Assembly (NCBI GenBank): GCA_002307725.1
Contig: DBUB01000007.1
Location: forward strand, 49,931-113,930
Length of the DNA: 64,000 nt
Direction of reading: 5' to 3'
Origin: Alphaproteobacteria bacterium UBA1301
Lineage (GTDB): Bacteria; Pseudomonadota; Alphaproteobacteria; Micropepsales; Micropepsaceae
This document shows, piece by piece, positions 50,830 to 59,799 of the stretch; the stretch's first letter is position 1, and the number at the start of each line of letters is the position of its first letter. The position numbers and the translations under genes were made by a program. The notes beneath the pieces were generated by a model. The model worked only from the letters and a program-made list of their open reading frames with translations. It had not been told where the DNA came from and searched no databases.

Positions 50830-51993
50830 TCAGGTGTTTCGCGAGGCTCCGGGTTGCTCTGTGCTACGCAGGCGCCAGATGACCAGTCCGGCGACGATGG
50901 CGGCAGCAAGCAAGCCGAACGGTGCGGTGATAAAGATAAAGCCGACCAGGGTCAGCAGCGCGGCGGCCAGCGCTATCATCTCGAAGCGGTTGAAGGCGCG
51001 ATGGCGATGGAGAAACGCCAGCGCTATCGCCAGCACCGGCAGGTCGTAGAAGAACACATAGGGCGTGGCCAGAACGATCGCCACCGCCAATCCCGCCGCC
51101 TTCAGCGCATAAGGCGCGCGGCTGCGCCACAGCCAAAGGGTGGCGGCGGCCAGCATTAGCGCGAGCAGAATCTGCATCGTCCAGCCGGCGGCGACGGGGG
51201 CGCCCAGCCATCGCATCATCCCGTACAGGCTGCTCAGCTTGCCGAAGCCGACGGCGCCGCGGCTGACCAGGGCATCGGCGGTTTGCGGCAGCACCTGGAA
51301 GAAGGCGGCGAGCGTGTCGGGTCCGAAAACCGCCAGCGCGGCAGCATTGACCACCACCACCGTCGCCGCCGCCGAAGCAAAACAGCGCCAGTGCGCCCCC
51401 GCCACCAGGGCGAACGGGATCAGAATGCCGAATTGTGGCTTGTAGGACAGAAGCCCGAACAAAACGCCGGCCGTAATGGGGCGCTTTTCCAGCGTCACCA
51501 GCGCGCCGCCGATCAGCGCGGCGGTGAGAAAGCCGTTCTGCCCGATCATAAAACTGGCCAGCGTCCACGGCGCCGCCAGTGCCAAGACCGCAGCAGCGCG
51601 GGTCCGTGCGATAACGGCGGTTGCGGCGGCGTAGGAGGCGCCGGTGGCAATGCCCCAGACCAGCAACGCTGGGGCAAAGCCGATCAGCGCCAGCGCGGCG
51701 GCGACAAAGAGATATGACGGCGGGTAGGGCCACGCCAACTGACCAGCGAAATTTCCGCCCGTCGCTGCCGCCTCGGCCGCGTGTAGCGCCACCGGATTGT
51801 AGGCGGCGAGTGCGTGTCCGCCCAGCACCATACCACCGGCCGACCACACCGCCAGGAAGTCGGTGACCAGAGGCACGCCGTTTTTGCCGAGCAGCCATTG
51901 ATGGCGCAAGAACATCAACGCCAGCGCCGCGGCATAGGCAAATGCAACGCCGCCAGCACAGGCAACAACGAGCTTGCGGTCGATCCGGATCAT
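50830..51993 (-). CDS. GT87 (DUF2029) polyprenol-linked mannosyltransferase-like protein
   Basis: A 387-residue polytopic membrane protein of GT87/DUF2029. The first loop has the acidic motif VTDFLAVWSAG; later QLAWPYPPSYLF, FMIGQNGFLTAAL, LLSYKPQFGILIP and TPYVFFYDLPVLAIAL are family hallmarks. It has about nine helices. It should transfer a sugar from polyprenyl-phosphate to an envelope acceptor. It is not in an obvious glycan operon; the PAS protein gene is downstream. Confidence 0.88.
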   Translation of the reverse strand: MIRIDRKLVVACAGGVAFAYAAALALMFLRHQWLLGKNGVPLVTDFLAVWSAGGMVLGGHALAAYNPVALHAAEAAATGGNFAGQLAWPYPPSYLFVAAALALIGFAPALLVWGIATGASYAAATAVIARTRAAAVLALAAPWTLASFMIGQNGFLTAALIGGALVTLEKRPITAGVLFGLLSYKPQFGILIPFALVAGAHWRCFASAAATVVVVNAAALAVFGPDTLAAFFQVLPQTADALVSRGAVGFGKLSSLYGMMRWLGAPVAAGWTMQILLALMLAAATLWLWRSRAPYALKAAGLAVAIVLATPYVFFYDLPVLAIALAFLHRHRAFNRFEMIALAAALLTLVGFIFITAPFGLLAAAIVAGLVIWRLRSTEQPGASRNT

Positions 51994-52513
51994 CCCGCCA
52001 GCCTAACCGGGCCGCTTTGAAGATCTATTAACCGGGCGGGCATGGATGCGGCGGCTCCAGGCGCCTTTTCGGTCGTAACGCCAACAAATTATGTCCACGG
52101 GCGAATGCCTCTTGCTGTGAACGGATGATGTCTGGTTTGCGCCACGAGCGGTCGAAGAATGAACGTAGACCGGTGCGGTATTGTCGATGTCCGGCGCTCA
52201 GCCAAAACGCACTAAAAAGCCAAGCCCGCCGCCGCTCGGGCGCATGGAAAATGACGTAACAAGAAAGCGGGGCTCGCCATCCTGGGCTCCATTTTTGCGC
52301 GAGACGTCACTCTGAGATGCGCGAGTGATCAGCTTCATTCTTGTATTCCGAGAACATTCCGCAACCCTGGGGCGGCCGGAGAGCAGATTTCCCTGCACGG
52401 TCGCACTTGCCCCCGTCATGACATGATTCCGAGACGGAACATTCACGCATTCGTAACGGCGGTGTCTTGCCAAAACGGAACAAGCGCCTCTCGTTTCACA
52501 TTGAGGGGATCTT
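51994..52513. other. Intergenic region before the second TonB receptor
   Basis: About 520 bases with no convincing gene. I see no Zur or Fur-like palindrome and no recognisable riboswitch. It should hold the promoter of the receptor gene. Confidence 0.4.
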
Positions 52514-54919
52514 ATGAACCGCCATCATTCACGTTACCGGCAGCGTACGGTGCTGGGCGCGTCGTTAATCGTTCTGGCCATGTCCAGCGCGGCACAAGCG
52601 GCCGCAACAGAGATGACCGAAGAGGTCATTGTCACCGGCACGCGCGAGACAACACAGACCCAATTCACGTCGCTGTCGCCGATCGATGTGCTGAATACGG
52701 ATTTGGTGCGGTCCACGACATCCCCCAGCATCGATCAGACCTTGGCGACGCTGGTGCCATCTTTCAATGTCAAGCGCCTGCCTTCCTCGGACGGGACGCA
52801 GTTCATCCGCCCGGCCTCGCTCAACAATCTGTCGCCCGACATGACCCTCGTTCTGGTCAACGGCAAACGCTTCCATCGCTCGGCCTTTTTGGGCAGCAAC
52901 GGCTCGCAGGCCACAGACTTGGCCCAGATATCCTCTTATGCCACCGGCCGCGTTGAAATCCTGCGCGACGGCGCCTCGGCCCAATACGGCTCGGACGCGA
53001 TTGCCGGTGTGATCAACATCCTGCTCAACAAAGACACCGAAGTGGCAACCTATGGCCAGCTCTCGCAATATTACTATGGCGACGGGCTGAGCTTGCAGAT
53101 GGGTGCACGCGGCGGTGTTGAACTGCCAAGCGGCGGCCATGTCGTGTTGACTGTCGAATATCAGAAGGCCAATGAGACCTCGCGTACCCATCAGCGCGAT
53201 GACGCGGTGGCCTTCCAGACGGCCCACCCGACGCTCTCTGTGCCCAATCCGGTGCAGCGCTGGGGCAATCCCGACATGCAAGGTATCAAAGCCGCGCTCG
53301 ACGCCTCTGAAAATCTCACCGATTATATTGAAGCCTATGCGTTTGGCACGCTGGCCGCGTCGCGCCAGCACAATGATATCAATTGGCGCAACCCCGATAC
53401 ACAGACTTCGGTCTACAAGACCACCGCCGCCTTCCCAGGCTTTGATCTTCGTACCATCTGGCCGACCGGCTTCACCCCTGATGAAGGCGCCGATGCGCTC
53501 GATTCCCAGATGGCGGCCGGTATCCGCCACACCGGTTCGGATGCGCTCACTTGGGACCTTTCGACCACATATGGCGTGAACAACAGCCGCTTCTTCCTCA
53601 ACAATTCGATCAACGCCTCGCTCGGCCCCGACAGCCCGCACAACTTTAATCTCGGCCATATGATCGAATCCGAACTCGATGTGAACGGCGATGCGGTCTA
53701 TCGCTGGGATCTGCCCTTCCTTGCGGAGCCCTTGAACGTGGCCTTCGGCGCCGAATATCGCGATGAAACTTTCCAGATGAAGGCAGGCGACAAGGCCTCT
53801 TATGAAGTCGGTCCCGGTGCCGCTTACGGTCTGGCTGCGTCGTCGAACGGTTTTCCGGGTATCGCGGACACGCAAGCGGGAAGCTGGGGTCAGACAAGCT
53901 ATGCCGGTTACATCGATCTACAGGCGCAGGTGACCAAGGCGCTGCAGCTCGAAGTGGCGCTGCGCGACGAAGACTATTCGGATTTCGGCAATACCTTTAA
54001 CTACAAATTCGGTGCCCGCTTCGAACCGGTCGAGGGCCTGGCCTTCCGTGGTTCCTATTCGACCGGATTCAAAGCGCCGTCTCCGGGGCAAAACAACGCC
54101 ACCTCGACCAGCCAAGGCCTCGATACCAGCACGCTCCTGCTCTACACCAATGGCCGCCTGTCCACATCCAATCCTGTGGCACAGTATTTCGGCGCCACGC
54201 CGTTGAAGCCGGAAGAATCCAAAACGGCGACTTTGGGCATGGTCTTTGATGCCGGTAGTGGCTTCTCCGGCTCTATCGATGCCTTTAAAACCGATGTGCG
54301 GAAACGCTTCTCGACATCGTCAACCTTCACCGTGACCTCGGCGATCCGCGCGCTGCTGGTGGCGCAAAATGTTCCAGGCGCGGCGAGCTTTACTTCGGTC
54401 AACTTCTTCACCAACGACTTCAACACCATGACCCGTGGCGTCGAAGCAACTGGCAACTACACCACCGATCTCGGCGCGGGCCAGCTGCGCTTCACCGGCG
54501 CTTACAGCTATACGGCAACTAAAGTGACCTCGGGCACAACGGCGGCCGCCACCAATGCCTCGCAGAAGAAGATCTTCGAGCAGGGCATTCCCCAGCACAA
54601 CGCCTCGGCCACGGCGACCTATGCCATCGATGCCTTCGAGTTCATGAGCCGCGTGCGGTATTACGGCCCCTGGACGGATTCGAGTGGCAACAGCACCGGC
54701 AATATCTTCCAGCGCTTTGGCTCCATGGCCTTCGTCGATCTCGCGGTCACCTACAATCTCACTGACAAAGCCTCGATCCGTCTGGGTGCGGAGAATGTTG
54801 GCGATTTCTATCCCGCCAAAGCCACCTATCAGGCAAGCCGTGGCATCGACTACTCGCGTGACGCCCCTTACGACGTCAATGGCGGCAGTTACTATCTGCG
54901 CTATGATCTGAAGTTCTAG
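52514..54919 (+). CDS. TonB-dependent outer-membrane receptor
   Basis: An 801-residue TonB receptor. Signal peptide ends SSAAQA; the TonB-box region is MTEEVIVTGTR; plug motifs are FIRPASLNNLSPDMTLVLVN, GKRFHRSAF, then VEILRDGASAQYGSDAIAGV, the pattern of xanthomonad/sphingomonad-type receptors. The barrel ends in NGGSYYLRYDLKF with a terminal Phe. GAGGGG precedes the ATG. A strong terminator follows, then a Tat-exported PLP enzyme on the same strand. The cargo is unknown; a peptide-type siderophore or amino-acid compound is a guess from the partner. Confidence 0.92.
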   Translation: MNRHHSRYRQRTVLGASLIVLAMSSAAQAAATEMTEEVIVTGTRETTQTQFTSLSPIDVLNTDLVRSTTSPSIDQTLATLVPSFNVKRLPSSDGTQFIRPASLNNLSPDMTLVLVNGKRFHRSAFLGSNGSQATDLAQISSYATGRVEILRDGASAQYGSDAIAGVINILLNKDTEVATYGQLSQYYYGDGLSLQMGARGGVELPSGGHVVLTVEYQKANETSRTHQRDDAVAFQTAHPTLSVPNPVQRWGNPDMQGIKAALDASENLTDYIEAYAFGTLAASRQHNDINWRNPDTQTSVYKTTAAFPGFDLRTIWPTGFTPDEGADALDSQMAAGIRHTGSDALTWDLSTTYGVNNSRFFLNNSINASLGPDSPHNFNLGHMIESELDVNGDAVYRWDLPFLAEPLNVAFGAEYRDETFQMKAGDKASYEVGPGAAYGLAASSNGFPGIADTQAGSWGQTSYAGYIDLQAQVTKALQLEVALRDEDYSDFGNTFNYKFGARFEPVEGLAFRGSYSTGFKAPSPGQNNATSTSQGLDTSTLLLYTNGRLSTSNPVAQYFGATPLKPEESKTATLGMVFDAGSGFSGSIDAFKTDVRKRFSTSSTFTVTSAIRALLVAQNVPGAASFTSVNFFTNDFNTMTRGVEATGNYTTDLGAGQLRFTGAYSYTATKVTSGTTAAATNASQKKIFEQGIPQHNASATATYAIDAFEFMSRVRYYGPWTDSSGNSTGNIFQRFGSMAFVDLAVTYNLTDKASIRLGAENVGDFYPAKATYQASRGIDYSRDAPYDVNGGSYYLRYDLKF

Positions 54920-54934
54920 ACGATGGTGTTACCG

Positions 54935-54970
54935 GGGCGGGGCCATAAACCCCGCCCTTTCTTTTTCTCC
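54935..54970 (+). terminator. Rho-independent terminator after the TonB receptor
   Basis: GGGCGGGG (54935-54942), a 7-base loop, CCCCGCCC (54950-54957), then a T-rich tail. It lies between the receptor and the PLP enzyme gene and may only attenuate transcription into the latter. Confidence 0.88.
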
Positions 54971-54986
54971 CTAAAGGATAACAGCG

Positions 54987-56213
54987 ATGCTAAGCCGCCG
55001 GGCTATTCTTTCCGCCGCAGCCACCACCACCGCCGGATTGATGGCGGCAAAAGCCAGCGTCGCCCCGAACACAGAGTGGGAGAAGATCGCCGCGCACTAC
55101 GATGTTTCGCGAGATTTCATCCAACTCGAAAATGGCAATTTCGGCACCATGGCGCGTCCCGTTTTTGCCGCCTATCACGCCCATCTGGAACGTATCAACC
55201 GCGAGGGCTCTTTTTACGCACGGCGTAAAGCCGGTCCCGATCTAGTGGCCGTACGCGCCAAGGCGGCTGCGGCGCTGGGCGTTTCATCCGACGAAATCCT
55301 TCTGACACGCGGCGCTACCGAGGCCTTGCAGGTTTTGATCGCGGGCTATGACCGGCTGAAGCGGGATGACGCGATTCTGGTGGCCGACCTTGATTACGAC
55401 AGCACCCAAGCCGCTTTTCACGGGCTGGAACAGCGCCGGGGTGTGAAGCTCATCGCCATCGCGCTGCCGGAACCAGCGACGCATCAGGGCTTGATCGACG
55501 CCTATGAAGCGGCGCTGAAAGAAAATCCCGCCATCAAGCTCATGTTGGTCACCCATGTCAGCCATCGCACCGGCTTGGTGCTGCCGGTGAAGGAGATCGT
55601 GGCGATGGCGCGAACGCGCGGCGTCGATACCATCGTGGATGCGGCCCATTCCTGGGGTCAACTGGATTTCACCTTGCCCGATCTCGGCGCCGACTTCGTC
55701 GGCTTCACCTGCCACAAATGGATCGGCGCGCCGCTCGGCACCGGTATCGCTTATATCCGCAAAGACAGGCAGGAGGCGATCGCGCCTGCGCTGGAACATA
55801 TCGGCAGCGGCATCGATGAGCGTCTGCACACCGGAACCACCAATTTTGCCGCTGTCCTCGCCGTGAGCGAGGCACTCGATTTCCACAACAGGATTGGTGC
55901 GGCGGCCAAAGAAGCGCGGCTGCGGGGGTTGCGGAATCGCTGGGCGGAGGCGCTGCGCGGGCATCGCGGTTTGGAGATTTTGACTCCCAGCGATCCACGC
56001 CTGACTTGCGGCATCACGTCTTTCCGGCTGACAGGAAAAACCAGTCCGGCCGAGAACCGCGCTGTCGCAGCCGAACTTTTGACGCGCTTCAACATTTTCA
56101 CGGTGGACCGCCCCGGCGTCGCCAAAGGCGCCTGCGTGCGGGTAACTCCATCCTTCTTCACCCACGAAGCCGAAATCGACGCCCTGATCGGCGCGCTGAA
56201 GGCGATGGCTTGA
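54987..56213 (+). CDS. Tat-exported class V PLP-dependent enzyme
   Basis: A 408-residue aminotransferase class V-fold enzyme (isopenicillin N epimerase/CsdA group) with a twin-arginine signal (MLSRRAILSAAATTTAGLMA). PLP Lys244 lies in CHKWIGAPLGTG; VDAAHSWGQLD supplies the cofactor Asp. Periplasmic PLP enzymes are rare; the known case PvdN from Pseudomonas is also Tat-exported and tailors the siderophore pyoverdine. Pairing with a TonB receptor suggests this enzyme modifies the imported compound. That role is inference; fold and export signal are clear. Confidence 0.88.
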   Translation: MLSRRAILSAAATTTAGLMAAKASVAPNTEWEKIAAHYDVSRDFIQLENGNFGTMARPVFAAYHAHLERINREGSFYARRKAGPDLVAVRAKAAAALGVSSDEILLTRGATEALQVLIAGYDRLKRDDAILVADLDYDSTQAAFHGLEQRRGVKLIAIALPEPATHQGLIDAYEAALKENPAIKLMLVTHVSHRTGLVLPVKEIVAMARTRGVDTIVDAAHSWGQLDFTLPDLGADFVGFTCHKWIGAPLGTGIAYIRKDRQEAIAPALEHIGSGIDERLHTGTTNFAAVLAVSEALDFHNRIGAAAKEARLRGLRNRWAEALRGHRGLEILTPSDPRLTCGITSFRLTGKTSPAENRAVAAELLTRFNIFTVDRPGVAKGACVRVTPSFFTHEAEIDALIGALKAMA

Positions 56214-56304
56214 GGACAAGTCGCCTATAACCGGCGTTGGTGCAAAGCAAACGTCCGACCGCTCACCAGATTGCTTCGACTCTGCAATTGCCTCCGTTTT
56301 TCGC

Positions 56305-57237
56305 TCACGCGATCCCCGGCACCGGCGTGCCCTGCGGCGGCACATGGCGCGGGCGTTTGAGGTGGGCGCGGGGCGGTTCGCCGACCTCCGGGGCGAGCGC
56401 ATAGGTCGCTTCCCGCAGGTACTGCATCAGGGCGATGCGGTCCCGGATCGGCGCCAGCGTTGCGTACGGAATGACATCACCGACACCGGCGCGCACTTCG
56501 CTGCCGATCTTGTTGTGGACTTCGTGGAACAACAGCGACAGACGCAGGGTTAGCGAGACATGGCTGACGAGTTGGAACAGCGCCGAGTTCTGTCCGGCGA
56601 AGAACAGCGGGGCCACGGACGCATGGGTCTTGGCGATCATGCCCGCCGTAAACGTCTTCCAGTCGGTGTCGATGGCGCGGCCCGCATGCCATGTCGGCGT
56701 GGTCGACACCGCGCCGGACGGGAAGATCAGGAGGCATCCGCCGGCCGCGACATGCGCCTTGGCAAGTTGGCGCGAGCGGATGTTGGTTTTCATCGCCTCG
56801 GGCGTTTCGTTGAAGTCGATCGGCAGGAGATACTGCCGCAGCTCCGGTGCCCGGCAGATCACCGCATTGGTCAGGACTTTGAAATCCGGCCGCGCCTTGC
56901 CGACGATGGCACAGGAGACGACGCCGTCGAGCACGCCATAGGGATGGTTGCACACCACCACCAAGGGCCCGGTCTTGGGCCAGGCTGCCAGCTTGGCCGC
57001 GTCATAGCGGACCTTCAGTTCCAGCAGGCGGATGGCGGCGTCCCAGAAGGTCTCGTCTGCGACCGGATGGCTGGCATAGCACGCGTAGAGCCAGCGCAGG
57101 TAGGGCTGGCCGGTCGCCCGCTCGATGGCGTGAATGACAAAGCGCTTGAACGGCGGATCGGCGGGGTCCGCATAGGAGAACTCGTCGGCGGTAACGGCGG
57201 TTTGGTCGCTGTCTGGGGGCAAAGATTCGAGGGACAT
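56305..57237 (-). CDS. Lysophospholipid acyltransferase-like protein (PlsC/OlsA group)
   Basis: A 310-residue acyltransferase of the PlsC superfamily. The catalytic NHPYGVLDG is an H-x5-D form, as in the hemolysin/ornithine-lipid acyltransferase group (usually NHPFGGLDG). The glycerol-phosphate-binding motif LLIFPSGAVS replaces FPEG. It should transfer an acyl chain to a lyso-lipid at the inner membrane. No ornithine-lipid N-acyltransferase gene is beside it. It is divergent from the alpha/beta hydrolase gene by 65 bases. Confidence 0.82.
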   Translation of the reverse strand: MSLESLPPDSDQTAVTADEFSYADPADPPFKRFVIHAIERATGQPYLRWLYACYASHPVADETFWDAAIRLLELKVRYDAAKLAAWPKTGPLVVVCNHPYGVLDGVVSCAIVGKARPDFKVLTNAVICRAPELRQYLLPIDFNETPEAMKTNIRSRQLAKAHVAAGGCLLIFPSGAVSTTPTWHAGRAIDTDWKTFTAGMIAKTHASVAPLFFAGQNSALFQLVSHVSLTLRLSLLFHEVHNKIGSEVRAGVGDVIPYATLAPIRDRIALMQYLREATYALAPEVGEPPRAHLKRPRHVPPQGTPVPGIA

Positions 57238-57302
57238 TACAGGCTCGAAATGAGGGCCATGCCATCATAGACGGCGCCTCCGCGCTTTGCGATGGTTCGT
57301 CC

Positions 57303-58067
57303 ATGGATTCGGAACGGTTTGCCGTCGCCAAGGACGGCGCGCACATTGCCTATGAGATCACCGGCGAGGGCAAGCCCGCGCTTCTGGTTCACGGCTTTGC
57401 CTCCAGCCGGGAACAGAACTGGCGCTCGACCGGGTGGATCGACCGGCTGGCGCGGGACGGCTACCGGGTTGTCAGCTTCGATTGCCGCGGTCACGGCCAC
57501 AGCGACAAGCCGCACACGCCGGCCGCTTACGGTCACCACATGATCGACGACATCCTGGTGGTGATGCACGCCAGTGGCCTGCCCGATGCCTATATTATGG
57601 GCTACTCGATGGGGGCGATGCTGACCGTCCGTTTCCTGATGCTCTATCCCGAGCGCGTACGGCGGGCCGTGGTGGCGGGTATCGGCGACAACTACTTTGC
57701 CGAGCAGCAGTCCTGGCGGGAATCGGTGGCGAGCGCCATGCTGACCGAAGACCCCTCCACCATCGCCGATGACGAGGCGCGCCGGTTCCGCATTTTCGGC
57801 GGTCAGAAGGGCAAAGACCGGCTGGCGCTTGCCGCCTGCATGCGCGGGGTCCGTCACATCTATTCGCCGGCGGAACTGGGGGCGTCCAAGCGTCCGGTTC
57901 TGGTGGTGGCGGGCGAGAACGACACCATGGTGGGGGCGCCTTTCGCCCTGGCGCAGTCCTTTGCCAACGGGCGCGCGCTGGTGCTGCCGAACAAGGACCA
58001 CATGACGGCGGTCGGCGATCCCGGTTACAAGCGGGCCGTGCTCGATTTCTTTGCCGAGCTGGCCTGA
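57303..58067 (+). CDS. Alpha/beta hydrolase
   Basis: A 254-residue alpha/beta hydrolase without signal peptide. Oxyanion region LLVHGFASSREQNW, nucleophile Ser in GYSMGAM, acid Asp in GENDTM and His in KDHMTAVGD are in order. The lid is short. An esterase or lactonase activity is likely, but the substrate cannot be told. It is divergent from the acyltransferase gene. Confidence 0.88.
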   Translation: MDSERFAVAKDGAHIAYEITGEGKPALLVHGFASSREQNWRSTGWIDRLARDGYRVVSFDCRGHGHSDKPHTPAAYGHHMIDDILVVMHASGLPDAYIMGYSMGAMLTVRFLMLYPERVRRAVVAGIGDNYFAEQQSWRESVASAMLTEDPSTIADDEARRFRIFGGQKGKDRLALAACMRGVRHIYSPAELGASKRPVLVVAGENDTMVGAPFALAQSFANGRALVLPNKDHMTAVGDPGYKRAVLDFFAELA

Positions 58068-58313
58068 GACCTCGTCAGCATTTCACAACAACTCTAATTT
58101 TAAGACGTACTCGAACCGATCTTCCTCACGCGGCAGGACGCCGCGCCGGGATTGGTAGGCTCTGCCAACAGTATTGTCTCCATCGGACACACGGTATGCG
58201 TGAGCGGGGGCGGCGTTAACGGACCCTCGAAAAATTGGCGACGGCGGCGCTTTGGTGGCTATTACCAATGTTTTATGTTCGCTATGCTTTGCCCATCGCC
58301 TGCGGGGAGTTGC

Positions 58314-59336
58314 ATGACGAAGCCGTTATCACCGTCGTCGAGCCGCGGACTTGACGACACCAAGATTCTCAGCGGTCCGTTCTGGGGCGAGTTGCGCGTG
58401 TTCCTCGCCGTGGCCAAAGCCAAGTCGTTCAACCGCGCCGCCGATTTCTTGAATATGAGTCAGCCCACCGTCAGCCGTACGGTGCGCCGCTTGCAGGATG
58501 TGATGGGCGCGCAGCTTGTCATCCCGAACCAAGCCGGCATCACGCTGACGCGTCAGGGCGAGGAACTGGCCCACTCGCTGCGCGACGTCGACCAGAAGCT
58601 TTCCGAAATCTCACATGACCTCAATGCAGAGACCCGCGCCGCCGAAGGAACCGTGCGCCTCGCTGCCAGTGAAGCATTGGCGGGCCTTTTCATCGCGCCC
58701 GCGCTGTTTTCGTTCAACGAAATCTATCCCAAGATCCGGCTGCAGATCTGCACGCCGCAGGATCGTGAGAACCTGCGCGCCAATCAAGCCGATGTGATGA
58801 TCGTGGCGGGGCAGCAACCGCCATCTGATCTTGTTTCTCGCCAGCTCGGCTTCCTGCACCTGCTGCCGGCTGCTAGTCAGTCCTACATCGAACGGTACGG
58901 CGTGCCGACGCACAGCAATCTGTCGTCACATTGTTTTTTGCAGATCGAGCACCACTGCAAACGCGGTCGCATGTGGGATTCCTGGCTCGATCTGATCGCC
59001 CAGGGCGTGGTCACCCATTCCTGCGACAACCTTCTGACCTATTCGCTGATGGTCAAGAGCGGTCTCGGCATTGGACTGGTTGCCAGCTGTACTCTGGCCG
59101 ATCCCAATATGGTGCCGCTGGAATTGGGCGTCCACATCCGGGCGCCGATCTATGCGGTAGCGCCCGGCGAGCGGCTCAGCACCAAGGCGGTTAAGATCGT
59201 CTTCGACTGGCTGTCGGATATTTTCGAGGAATCCGTTCCGTGGTTTCTTCCTGAACTCAAACTGGACACTCTTCCCCGCGAGTCGATGACAGCAATCGTC
59301 AACACGCTTCTGGGCGGGCTAACGCGAAGTCCCTGA
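58314..59336 (+). CDS. LysR-family transcriptional regulator
   Basis: A 340-residue LysR-type regulator. The winged HTH is AVAKAKSFNRAADFLNMSQP followed by TVSRTVRRLQDVMGAQL; the effector-binding domain follows from about residue 105. A C-terminal extension of about 40 residues goes beyond the usual 300. The ATG at 58314 has GGGGAG five bases upstream; the open frame further upstream is not protein-like. Its target is unknown; the nearest upstream gene is the hydrolase. The 3' end overlaps the small convergent gene by 38 bases. Confidence 0.9.
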   Translation: MTKPLSPSSSRGLDDTKILSGPFWGELRVFLAVAKAKSFNRAADFLNMSQPTVSRTVRRLQDVMGAQLVIPNQAGITLTRQGEELAHSLRDVDQKLSEISHDLNAETRAAEGTVRLAASEALAGLFIAPALFSFNEIYPKIRLQICTPQDRENLRANQADVMIVAGQQPPSDLVSRQLGFLHLLPAASQSYIERYGVPTHSNLSSHCFLQIEHHCKRGRMWDSWLDLIAQGVVTHSCDNLLTYSLMVKSGLGIGLVASCTLADPNMVPLELGVHIRAPIYAVAPGERLSTKAVKIVFDWLSDIFEESVPWFLPELKLDTLPRESMTAIVNTLLGGLTRSP

Positions 59337-59529
59337 CCTCATCCGACATGTCCAAGAACTTGTTGGCGATGTCTTCGAGCACAGCCGCCATTTCCATCGG
59401 CGGCGTGGAATCGGATTCCACCAGACGGCGCACCGTCTCGGCCTGGATCGCGGTGATGTCCCTTAAATATTGCCGATAGTCGTGTATATCGCCGTGGACC
59501 GAACGCAGTCCGTTTTCATTTTCCACCAT
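59299..59529 (-). CDS. Small acidic protein of unknown function
   Basis: A 76-residue acidic, probably helical protein (HDYRQYLRDITAIQAETVRR, then MAAVLEDIANKFLDMSDEVR). GGGGTGAG lies just before the ATG at 59529. I do not recognise it. It overlaps the LysR gene by 38 bases at the 3' ends, which is uncommon; it might be a chance frame, but the good ribosome-binding site and protein-like composition favour a gene. Confidence 0.5.
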   Translation of the reverse strand: MVENENGLRSVHGDIHDYRQYLRDITAIQAETVRRLVESDSTPPMEMAAVLEDIANKFLDMSDEVRDFALARPEAC

Positions 59530-59799
59530 GATGCTCACCCCAATAAGAATGCCGGCATACTGAACTGTACGGTTGCCATCCGGAAGAACGCTTCGCCACC
59601 AACCGCTGTTCACCTGCGAAGAAAGAGTTGGGGTGGCACGACCGTGCCGTGTGCATCCGCGGTTGAAAAAATGCTCACGCAGTTGATCAATATCGCTCGG
59701 CAGCTCTCAAAGAGTGGTCGTGCTGCGTCATGTCCGTCACGAGCGCGTCATCTTCGGCCAGATCTCAAAACTTGCTGGAGGAAGAATGTCGCGGCTGCT

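Noticed and set aside
52565..53875. Minus-strand open frame of about 436 codons opposite the second TonB receptor
   Set aside because: Shadow frame; the plus strand encodes a complete receptor with signal peptide and plug motifs.
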